This document shows, piece by piece, positions 10,641 to 20,411 of a stretch of 64,000 bases of DNA; position 1 is the stretch's first letter; every line of letters starts with the position of its first letter. The translations under genes and the position numbers were made by a program. The DNA comes from Dioscorea cayenensis subsp. rotundata (lineage: Eukaryota; Streptophyta; Magnoliopsida; Dioscoreales; Dioscoreaceae): contig NW_024086766.1 of NCBI RefSeq assembly GCF_009730915.1, forward strand, positions 124,001 to 188,000, written 5' to 3'. Below the pieces are notes generated by a model. It was not told where the DNA came from, ran no database searches, and was given only the letters and a program-made list of their open reading frames with translations.

Positions 10641-13220
10641 CTTTAAGACATGTCTACCTTTTCAGGTTCTTGTACATCTGATACAACATTCTTCTCTTTC
10701 TCGGAGTAAAGCCAAAGCCCAAACACTCCTGAATTAAACATTTTCTCTTCTATTGAGTCATCACATTTAGTGATGAGTTAAAAATGGAGAAATTGCTAAT
10801 CAACATGCATGGAATAGGAAGATGGGTATTGCACTGTGTATTTGTTGTTGCACAGAAGGTTACTTTCAACATTAGTGCAATAGTCCTTTATAAAACTAAT
10901 AGATGTGAATGTGGTTTCCTAATACTTAACTAGAATTGACATATCTCTTGGTAAGATGTGCAACTGAATTTTCAATGAGTTTTAAGCAAATGCAATTTGT
11001 ATTAGCCTGCCAATATTGTTACCCTCAATAATCAAAAATAGCATACATAGATACTCGCATGCAATCACCTTACTAATTAGATTTGTGTGCTAAGAGTTTA
11101 CTTTCTTTCTCCTTTTTCAATGAAACATACTCAGTCATAAGCTAATAGAAAGTTTATATATTTCAAAGCAATTGAAATTTTTATTGTTCCGCTTTCACTA
11201 CTATCTTCATTGTTCAAGGATGTCATCGCCTCTTATCAGTGCAATCACATACCTTACTACTTATGATTTCTAAGTAAGGTCTAACTCTAATCTTTACTAA
11301 TTTATTACCCAACAGCTCCAATTCATGTGTTACTATTCAAAAGTCGATCATACAACTAAAAAAAATAACACTTCTTGTGCAGATTTCTCTATATATACAC
11401 ACGCTCTTATTTGAATGCTTATGGTTCATGCTTTTTACATGGCTTCTTTGACTCTACTTCCTATTTAGATTTATCTATAAATTAAGATAAAGCTGACTTG
11501 GAAAGTGTAGATGGATCTCCACAACGAGCTTTATGGACCCCACCACCACCACACCCTTTTAGTTTTCATTTTTTATTAGTACCCATGAGCAATTTTTGCC
11601 CCTTTCTTTAATTTTTCACCTTCTCCCACCTAAAGCCATGCTTTCTCTATCCATAAACCATGCCATACCACACCGGCTCAATAGCTCTTTGGAGCAAAAA
11701 ATGGGTTTTTTTACATCCCAACATCTACCTTCCTTAGTGGTGCCCTAGCTAGTTTGGTGAGTTAGTGAAAACCTTAGACACTTTCCCTTGCATGCTATGG
11801 AGCTAAGAGTGGCTTCAAGGCTTGTTGTTGGATAATTTGTGACATCTAGCCATGTAAGCCTTTTATTTGGAGAATTCTTCTTGTTCCTGTAATTTATGTT
11901 GCCAAGCTTGTGGGTATTATGATATGATGCTAGCTTGTTATTTTTTATTTTTATTTTTATGTTTTTCATTTCATTTTATTTTATTTTGTTTCACATCTTA
12001 TTAGTTCTTCTTTGCGTTGCTAGCAAGGGATAAAGGTTTGTATTGATAGCATGTGTTTTATTTGCCTAGTTGCCTAATTGCTTAGTTTTGGTCATGCCCA
12101 CAAGATGTTTCTTGAAATGCCATTGCCCTTGAAACTTGTTTTATGCCCTTTGTATGGCTAATTGATCTTGTGGTTGGATGAGTAGTTTGAAACTTTGCAT
12201 GTGTGGTTTGAAGCTTAACATGATTGCTCGTACTAAGTGATTTGTTGCTTCTCCTTGTGGTGGTTGAAAGCATTGGAATAGTAGGTGAACTATAAAAGGC
12301 ACATTTTTTTAATCCTTTCATGTAAATTGGTTTTGTGCAAAAATCTTGATTTCTTGTTGGTTATATTTTTTTGTTGTTACTTCCTTTGCTTGGGCTTTTT
12401 AAAACTATTGGTTTGTTTAGTTGTGCATTATTGAAATTTAACCTTATTTTTAGCTTGGTAGGTTAAACATTTCATGGCCCTTTGTTAGAACTTAAGATAT
12501 TTTGATTATCTTTTCCTTAGACTCCCTTATTATTTAAATTTATCCCTACTTATTAATGGTTGTGTTTAGTAGTTGAATCCTCACTGTTACTTTATTCATT
12601 GAAAGCTTAAGTAAATCATTAGAAGCCTCAAATCTTGACACATGATGCTTTTACAAATTACCACTCCTTAGATTGGTTTTCATTGTTAGTTGGTAGAAAA
12701 TTCTAAGCAATTAGAATTGCTTTTATGTTTTTAGGACTGTTAAGGAAGGATTGATCTTATCTTCAAGTGTGAGTTAGAGTTTGAAGACATCTGGGTAAGT
12801 AATCCACATAAATTATCAATTATTTTTATTTTAAAAATTTATTTATTTATTTATCCATTTTTTTTATCTTGAAACAATTGGCTTAGTTTCAATATAAATG
12901 TGGTATCATGCAATTATTTGATTATATACTTTGGAAGAGTTTGATATTATAAATTTTGTTATAGTATTCTTTTTTTAATAACTTAGCAATATTATTGTTA
13001 ATAAATATTAACATCTGGTACTTGAAATTATGGACTTTCAAAAACTGGTGTATCAGCTCTTCTCTATTTTACAGATCATTTTGAATTCTTTTTTAAAATT
13101 ATGGATCAATAAAAGTTATATAACCTAGCTAAATCTTACCATCTACATGTTAGGGGCCCTGTTAAGAGTTTTTCTCTGCATGCTGAAGATTACCTTGTCC
13201 TTGAGTATTGAAACTTTGCC
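10640..13220. other. A/T-rich intergenic DNA
   Basis: No credible gene. Short open frames occur in both strands but lack family motifs or codon bias. A weak PPR-like run (HKMFLEMPLP at about 12097-12130, plus strand) is followed at once by stops and is probably chance. The stretch 12430-12760 is T-rich and 12800-13080 is very A/T rich. Confidence 0.5.
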
Positions 13221-13713
13221 TTTGATACCACTATGGGGTTGGTAATGTCTTTCAACTTACTTTGAACTTCAAGTGATGAAGGAGAGTCAAGAGAATAAAG
13301 TGAAGTAAAGGTTAAGTTTGGAAGTGTGGAAATTATAAAACTTGATGATTTATTACTCAAAAAACTTTAGGATCTCACTGAGTATTCATGAGGCTTTACA
13401 AACACATTAAGTCCCCTTATATAGACAACAAGGAGGGGACCTGGATAAGGCTCAAGATTGCTTCGGAAGGAAGCAACTTAGTGCCAACACAGACTTAACT
13501 GATATGATAGAGAGGACATATATTCTTCACTATCTATAGTGTACAAGGACTTGCATTGTTTACAAGCCTATTTTACATACTAAGAAAAAAACCAAACATC
13601 GATTCCTTTTTACACACTAAGAAAACAAACATCACTTTTATACAAAAAAAAAACTTGTTGGGAATATCAGTTTTCAAATAAGTAATGCACCAACCCAATC
13701 AAAAGGGTTAACA
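13221..13713 (-). mobile_element. Copia-type LTR with primer-binding site, minus strand
   Basis: Read on the minus strand, 13713 to about 13231 begins TGTTAACCC. It has a TATA box (CTATATAAGG near 13418-13427), an AATAAA-like signal in GAGTAATAAATCATC near 13350, and ends ACCCCATAG. It is immediately followed by TGGTATCAAAGG (13230-13219), an initiator tRNA-Met type primer-binding site. No gag follows, so the element is a 5' fragment. The outer LTR boundary is inferred from the TGTTA start only. Confidence 0.55.
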
Positions 13714-14591
13714 TTGACCATGTCGACATAAATTATGTGAATAGAGACTATAGTTTCGTTCCTGGGCTTCAGTGAAACAATAACAGCATTTGACTCTGGA
13801 CAGTGAAGTAAAATAAATGGATTTTGATATTTCTAACTCAAGCCACCAAGATAAAACATTAACTCCAATATTTTGACTTAGGTGCCACCGAGGTAAATCA
13901 AATGGCCATAGTAAGTTTGGGTGACATATAACCTTGGGAAAACTGTGACGTTAAGAATTTGTACCTTTTGTTGAATTATTTTGGTTTAGAGACTTATATT
14001 TGATAATTATTTTCACTCTGATATTGATTCGTTATGAAATCTGTATGTTTTGAAAAACTATTATGAAGCTATGTTTTTTTACTACAACCTTATATTCTGT
14101 ATTTTCTTTGTTTTCTCTAGACATATTTTGCCTCTATTTTATCAAATTATTGTGATAATTTTATTTTCCAATTTTTTAACAACTATCTATCTTCTTCTGA
14201 TCCATTTTCTAATATTCTTATTTTTTTGCTAAATAATCTTCTACTTCATCAAGCCATAAGCACTTTTGATATGTTATTTTATATTTTACATTGTGTGGAT
14301 TTAATTCTTTCTCTGTAGGAAAATATTTTATTTTTACAAGTTTTGCCTTATATTATTCAATGGCTTCAAGGTAAGTGTTTCATTTCTAGAAAACCTTAAT
14401 CTATATTTAGGTGGTTTTACTAATTCTTCTTCAATCAATATTTTTAAAAAAGTTACTGGTTTTCTACATTTTTAACCAGATCTTATTTGTGTATTTTTTA
14501 TTTGGGTACATCAATTATCTATGTCAATTTTATTACATGACAAGACGTCATTGCCCCAGGTGTTAGCTCACTCCACAAAGTAAATCTCTAG
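13714..14591. other. A/T-rich intergenic DNA
   Basis: No supported gene or repeat family. Only low-complexity T-rich open frames are found. Confidence 0.5.
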
Positions 14592-15200
14592 CCCTTTGTT
14601 TGGTTCAAAAGGGGGAAGAGGGGGGAGCAAGGAGGAGAGGAGAAGTGTGATGTATATTTTACCAATTTTTCTTTTTATATTAAATTGATCATAATAATTT
14701 TTTTATACATACCTAGTATTATTTTGTACCAACTTTATTAATATTAATATTAATATTAGTAATAATACTATTTGTATAATAATAATAATATTATTATTAT
14801 TAAACTAATACTATAATCACTCATTTTTTATATATATTTCTATATTTTTAATATTATTATTATATATAAATTTTTTTATTAATATTAAATTCACACATTA
14901 GAAAGAATGAAAGAACAAGAATAATATGAGAGATGAAATTAGGTTTTAAAAAAAATTATAGTAATTTCTCAAATTAATAAAGGGCAATTTGGCATTTTCA
15001 TAGACATTTAAAGTTTAAAATTTTGTTAAATATTTTCACCCCTCTAAAAAGACCCCGATTTGGAGAGGTGGGATGTGAGGGGTTTGTCGGAGTAAAACAC
15101 CTCTCCAAACTCCTCCTCCTTACTCCCCCAACCAAATAACCGCCACTTCTCCCCACCCCTTGCTACCCCTCTAAAAATCCCCTCAACCAAACAAGGGGTA
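14592..15200. mobile_element. MITE-like foldback element
   Basis: The ends are inverted repeats: CCCTTTGTTTGGTT at 14592 and, on the opposite strand from 15200, CCCCTTGTTTGGTT (13 of 14 match). The inner flanks are also complementary G-rich/C-rich tracts (AGCAAGG, GGAGGAG). The centre is A/T palindromic (ATATTAATATTAATA) with no coding. Non-autonomous DNA elements with this CTTGTTTGGTT terminus are common in plants. No clear target duplication is seen, so the superfamily is not assigned. Confidence 0.65.
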
Positions 15201-15261
15201 AGAGATAGTTGCTTGTCCATTTAACGTCTTTATGGAGTGTCACTTGTCACATTTGTCCCAA

Positions 15262-15262
15262 A

Positions 15263-15317
<55 letters not shown>
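15262..15317. repeat. (AAT)n microsatellite
   Basis: Uninterrupted AAT/TAA triplets, about 18 copies. Confidence 0.95.
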
Positions 15318-15320
<3 letters not shown>

Positions 15321-15496
15321 CACAAGTGATAATGTGTTATTAGTGTATATTATCACATATAAAATCAATCAGATGGTAAATTGCATAAAGTGTCTACGAT
15401 AGAATAAAAATATAAAATTCAATGATATAATTAAATTTGAGGCTTAACTATTTAAGTACAGCATTCGAAATATAATATAAATCATCTTTCATTAGA

Positions 15497-15521
15497 CAAA
15501 CACACACACACACACACACAA
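15497..15521. repeat. (CA)n microsatellite
   Basis: About twelve CA dinucleotides, some 230 bases upstream of the SAM synthetase pseudogene start. Confidence 0.9.
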
Positions 15522-15752
15522 AAGCATAACACCTCAAATTGTGATCTAGGTAAATGAATACCATTTGGGCACGAAGCCCAGAAGACCAGAAGCAGTTGAG
15601 AAAACGGTTGAACAAAAAGAAGAACGAGAGCGAGTTAGATGCCGCATCACCAGCAAATTCACCCCCTCTCCTGCCTCTCATCCCAACTATATCTTCAACA
15701 TTTTTTCTTTGAGTCATTCTACTTTTTTCTTTCTCATCATTATCATTCATCA

Positions 15753-17972
15753 ATGGAAACCTTCCTCTTCACCTCTGAATCTGTCAATGAAGGCCACCCA
15801 GACAAGCTCTGTGACCAAATCTCTGATGCAGTCCTAGATGCTTGTCTTTAACAAGATCCTGAAAGCAAAGTAGCATGTGAGACCTGCACCAAGACTAACA
15901 TGGTCATGGTGATTGGTGAAATCACAACCAAAGCTCAAGTGGATTACGAGAAGCTCGTCCGTGACACTTGCCGGAACATTGGCTTCATCTCAGCAGATGT
16001 TGGCCTTGATGCTGACAACTGCAAGGTCCTCATCAATGTTCAACAACAAAGCCCTGACATTGCTCAAGGTGTTCATGGCCATCTCACCAAGAAACCTGAG
16101 GAAATTGGTGCTGGTGATCAAGGACACATGTTTGGCTATGGAAATGATGAGACACCTGAACTCATGCCATTGACTCATGTTCTTGCAACCAAGCTTGGTG
16201 CTAAGCTCACTAAAGTATGTAAGAACAAGACATGTCCATGGCTTCGTCCTGATGGCAAGACTCAAGTTACAGTTGAGTATAAGAATGAAGGTGGTGCCAT
16301 AGTTCCTATAAGAGTTCACACAGTGCTTATCTCTACTCAACATGATGAGACTGTTACTAATGAACAGATACTGAGGATTTGAAAGAGCATATTATTAAAC
16401 CAATCATCCCTGCCAAGTACTTAGACCAAGGAACTATCTTTCATTTTCATCCGTCTGGCCGGTTTGTGATCGGAGGACCGCACGGTGATGCAGGTCTCAC
16501 CGGAAGGAAGATCATCATTAATACTTATTGTGGATGGGGTGCACATGGAGGTGGTGCATTGTTAGGGAAAGATCCGACCAAGGTTGACAAGAGTGGTGCA
16601 TATATTGTTAAGCAGGCAACAAAGAGTGTTGTGGCATCAGGGCTTGCAAGGAGGTGCCTTGTTCCGGTGTCCTTTGCTATTAGTGTGCCTGAACCATTGT
16701 CTGTGTTTGTGTTGGGGTTTATCCGATTTTTGGAACAGTGAAAATCTGCGGAAGTACTGTAGTAATGTTACTGTTTATTAACACTGTAGCACTGACTGTT
16801 CACATGCGACTGGTATGCGGGTGCACACTTGCCCGTGAATCTCACTGGCGAACCTATGCGGGCGCAAGCTTACCCATGAGCCTTGCTGTCTCTGGGGACT
16901 GTAGCAATGCATCGTTCACAGTCTTGTTCATCGATGCTGTAACAAAATCACTGTTCATGTGCGGGTCTCATGCGACCGCAAAACACCCGTGAACTTCGCT
17001 GGCGACCTTGTGCGGCCCGTATGCGGCCCGCATAAGCTGCAAAAAACCTTGTAGAGCTTCCTTAAGGCTTCAAATGTCTTCCCAAGTCTTCTACAACCCT
17101 TCAATGCTTCAAAACAAAGCATAAAAACACTACCAAACCCCTCAATTCTCGTTAGAATGGGATGAACAACAATGCAAAGACACAATTTTAGCGTGGAAAA
17201 CCCTACGAATCGAGGGAAAAACCACGGAACTCCTTAGAGCCTCTTAAACATGCATCCACTATGTCAACAATGGGTTACTTTTGTTCCTTTCTAGCTAACT
17301 AGAGGTTTACATGCATGAGGGCAACAACATTCATAAGAAAGGATTTGTATGACATTACCACCATCATCATCAACAAGGATGGATAACAAACAACAAGTAG
17401 AGGTGAAGGAAGGATCAAAACCCTAATCAATAGGTTGAGCTTCTTGCAAAGGAATCTCCTCCCGGAGTTTGAGTGAGATCCGAGCGATGTTTGGCCGTCC
17501 GATCTCCCTGCCCTCGGCTCCCTCTTCCCTTTCTCCTCTCTTGGTTTCTTGGTGGTAGCTTCCTCTCTCTCTCTCTCACATGTTGCACCTTGCCCCCCTC
17601 TACCAAGAATGAGATAATTTAGCCTGTGAAAATACCTTGTTGCCCTCCACTTCTTCATTATTGACATAGCTTCATTTTTTTCTTTTTCATTTTTATCTTG
17701 GGCCAAGCCCAAGCATTATTTTTCTTTGTTGGTAGCCCATCAAATGGGCTGAAACCCAACAGTTTGTTGATACTTATAAGACTGGGAAGATACCTGATAA
17801 GGATATACTGAGTTTGATCAAGAAGAATTTTGATTTTAGGCCTGCAATGATTGCTATTAATTTGGATTTGAAGAGAGTTGCCAATTTTAGGTATCAGAAG
17901 ACTATTGCTTATGGCCATTTTGGCCGTGATGACCCGGATTTCACATGGGAGAAGGTTAAGCTTCTCAAGTGA
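15753..17972 (+). pseudogene. S-adenosylmethionine synthetase pseudogene split by an LTR-like insertion
   Basis: The intact family makes S-adenosylmethionine from methionine and ATP. Starting [20 protein letters not shown], the reading covers the whole protein: [85 protein letters not shown], then after the insertion [14 protein letters not shown] and [15 protein letters not shown]. Three independent lesions are present: a stop at 15849-15851 where Glu is expected, loss of one base near 16370 (EQI..DLKEH), and a 1052 bp insertion after base 16709. It also stops a few residues early (VKLLK). The coding part has no introns, as is usual for plant copies of this gene, so this does not by itself show retroposition. 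The insertion-free sequence is close to full length (about 390 residues). Confidence 0.95.
16710..17761. mobile_element. Solo-LTR-like insertion, 1052 bp, inside SAM synthetase pseudogene
   Basis: Ends are inverted, TGTTGGGGTTT at the left and GAAACCCAACA at the right, flanked by perfect 5 bp direct repeats GTTTG (16705-16709 and 17762-17766). Removing it with one repeat restores the reading [11 protein letters not shown]. No retrotransposon protein domain is inside. It has a C/T tract TCTCTCTCTCTCTC near 17561-17576. Orientation is not certain; the right end read on the minus strand (TGTTGGGTTTCAGCCCA) looks more like an LTR start. A TRIM or other short non-autonomous LTR element is the alternative. 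Confidence 0.85.
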
Positions 17973-18975
17973 GAGCTAGAGACAGCAAACAAGCAAGCCC
18001 TTACAAGGTTTTGTACTAGCATTTTTCCCCTTTGAAGTTCTTCTGATTTGTTTTTGGTAAAACTTTTAATCTTCCATGCTTTGTATTTTGCATTCCTCTA
18101 TTGATTACCTTAAAAAATATATTAGATTCAGTGATTACCCAAATCATCTACATTAATTTCTCTAATCTGAATTTGATATTTACAAAAATCGTCTCTAAAT
18201 ACAACTAATAATATATTCTTGACATAAACATAAATATAAATTTTCTTTGTCTTATATCATTCTATTGTTATAAAAAAATAAAAGAGTATTTATAACCTTT
18301 CACCAAATGAATAGACAGTAAGCATTAATTTAATTCAATAGTTTATACTAACAATTGATACGGTGAGATATGGACGGTTGCTACAATACTAACATCTATT
18401 TTTAAAAATTAAATAATTACTATAGTACAAACTGCTATGCTATTACAAAAGGTATCTATGATTTCAACGGTTATTCATAATAGTGAAAATATTCTGAGAC
18501 ATATAAAAGAAAACTAGGATGAAATTCAGTACTTACGCTACGAGATACAAATTGTTTAAAAAAAATTAAAAAAAAAACTAAATAAAAAAACTAACCAAAC
18601 ACTAATATTATATATATATTGTATAAGAAAATTAAAAAAAACTTTTAAAAAAATTAAGGTTGAAAAAAAGAAAAAAATACTTTGATAATTATAAAAAAAA
18701 ATGAAAGTGAAAAAATGTAATAATTTTTCGCTTATAAAAATGTCCGGTCAGCATCTATATGCTGACTGTATATGGACGTGATAACTCAGGTTATTTTAAC
18801 AAATAAAATGTCCATTATCATTTAGGTCATTATTAAAAAACTAGGGCTATCTTGAGAAGACTTGAGCTTCCCAGCTATGATTGTTGTACAAGTGTTGATG
18901 TGACTATTAATATGGTGACAGATGTAGACGAGAACAGAGAGTGCAGAAAGAGACAAGACTCTGACAACCAAGGCC
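17973..18975. other. A/T-rich intergenic DNA
   Basis: Very A/T-rich sequence with poly-A runs (18550-18720). A perfect short palindrome GTCAGCAT-CTAT-ATGCTGAC lies at 18747-18766. No gene is seen. Confidence 0.5.
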
Positions 18976-19050
18976 TTAATCAATAGGTCTCCACCAGCCC
19001 TTCCCAGGATCCAATGCACCCCAACTAGTAGTCACCCTAGACCAAGAATC
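18976..19050 (-). other. Possible terminal coding exon, unidentified
   Basis: On the minus strand a strong acceptor (TTATTTTTCTCTGTTTCAG) precedes an in-frame 24-residue tail rich in Trp (DSWSRVTTSWGALDPGKGWW, then RPID) and a stop. It has the look of a real protein C-terminus, but I do not recognise the family and find no upstream exon. It lies head to head with the membrane-protein gene that starts at 19130. It may instead be a gene relic. Confidence 0.3.
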
Positions 19051-19129
19051 CTGAAACAGAGAAAAATAATAGGAAAACCCAGATCAAACAAACAAACAAA
19101 CATCTCTATGCATACATAGATATCTGGCC

Positions 19130-19714
19130 ATGGCTGATGCTATGTACAGTGAGGAGGAGGAGCACCAAATGATAGGAATGGGAAGAGACTCAGCAATCCA
19201 AGCACTCAACTCCATAATCCAGCTCCACTTCGAGAAGACCCTAGAAAAGAAGCGCGCCATCGACGGCAGAAGGAAAGAGATGTGGCGACTATTCCAGCTC
19301 TTCTTCCTCTTCTTAGCTCTGGTGCTCTCAGCCCAGGCGCAGTCACCACCGGGCCGGCTTCAGTGCCGGCACTTGTGGGCCCCGGTGGGCCTTCTCGCCC
19401 TGGCACACCTAGCATTCTACGTAGCCGTGGCCCAGACTCTCCGGGCCATAAACGGGTTCAGGTACCAGAGAAGGTGCCACAAGCTCACGCTTGCGCTCGC
19501 AACGGAACGGCTCAAGCACGTAAAGATGAGGGGTTATGGGGTCGGTGGTAGCGCTGGGGTTGCTGTACCTGCGGAGGAGTTTGAGGTGCAGTACCAGGAG
19601 CCACCAGAGAGTTACTTGGCTAAGTTTAAGCGTAGCTGGGCTATGCACTTTGCCTTCTTGCTTTGTACCTTTGGATTCATGGCTTCTGCCTCTGTTGTTC
19701 TTCTCTGCTTCTAG
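19130..19714 (+). CDS. Plant-specific multi-pass membrane protein, single exon, function unknown
   Basis: An intact 194-residue reading frame with far higher G/C content than its surroundings, starting MADAMYSEEEEHQMIGMGRD. Residues about 1-50 are acidic then basic and amphipathic (IIQLHFEKTLEKKRAIDGRR). Three hydrophobic segments follow: about 53-70 (LFQLFFLFLALVLSAQAQ), about 84-104 (PVGLLALAHLAFYVAVAQTL) and about 173-194 at the very C-terminus (FAFLLCTFGFMASASVVLLC). The loop between the second and third is basic and carries RYQRRCHKLTLALATERLKH. The upstream ATG at 19130 is the first in the frame and is preceded by a short A/C-rich leader. No enzyme motif is seen. Codon bias and integrity argue for a real gene; the function is unknown to me. 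Confidence 0.85.
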   Translation: MADAMYSEEEEHQMIGMGRDSAIQALNSIIQLHFEKTLEKKRAIDGRRKEMWRLFQLFFLFLALVLSAQAQSPPGRLQCRHLWAPVGLLALAHLAFYVAVAQTLRAINGFRYQRRCHKLTLALATERLKHVKMRGYGVGGSAGVAVPAEEFEVQYQEPPESYLAKFKRSWAMHFAFLLCTFGFMASASVVLLCF

Positions 19715-20411
19715 AACCTTGTAGAAGCTTCAGGGATGGTGTAAGTTTTCACTGATTGATGATGCTCAGGAACGATGGGGATGATGGATTGGGGATTTGT
19801 GATTTTTGTTTGTTTTCTATGTTTGGGATGTTCCGCAGGATCATTTGTATGAACCCCTTGGTAATTTCTGTGGTTTCTTTTTCTAGTTTGGATGCCCATC
19901 AACCGATGTATGTATGATTTGCTATCTATTATACTACCCATTGTTAAACCCAGCAAATGCAAGGGTATGGTGTGCCGGTTAGTATATTAGCAATTACCCA
20001 ACACAAGTATTTCTCTTTTTGTATATTTATTAAATTTAGAGTGCAAATAATATGATTAGCGATAGGAAAACGAGCCTTATACAGTTTTCAAACTTAACTG
20101 CTCGACCAGTGCACCGATTGCTAACTCACTTATTTCATTACTGGTTAATTATCACAGGCACAGTAAATATCAAGACTCTGCACGCATTCAGCGAAAGAAT
20201 GAGCCTCATCAATTATTTTGAAAAAACAACACTTTTCATCTGTTAATGATAAACAAAACTACAAAAGGCGAGCACAGGCTACAAGCCAATCACTTGATTT
20301 AGGATACAAAAAAGCATGGGAGCTAATGCCCTTATACTCTGACTACTGGTTGATGATACACAAATGAGAAGAAAAAATAAAATAAAATAATGTAAATGAA
20401 GACCGTATAAG
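19715..20411. other. Intergenic region between convergent genes
   Basis: Contains the 3' ends of the membrane-protein gene (plus) and the DnaJ gene (minus). No other gene or repeat is recognised. Confidence 0.55.

Noticed and set aside
11500-11830. Possible microRNA precursor in a C/T-rich stretch
   Set aside because: No match to any plant microRNA I remember and no convincing long stem.
12090-12140. PPR-like motif HKMFLEMPLP on the plus strand
   Set aside because: Only about ten residues fit, stops follow at once, and no second repeat is nearby.
17299-17712. 137-residue minus-strand open frame inside the SAM synthetase insertion
   Set aside because: Low-complexity, Arg/Glu-rich from a C/T tract, and no retrotransposon or other family motif.
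19206-19648. Several antisense and shifted open frames over the membrane-protein gene
   Set aside because: Shadows of a G/C-rich coding exon; they lack independent motifs.
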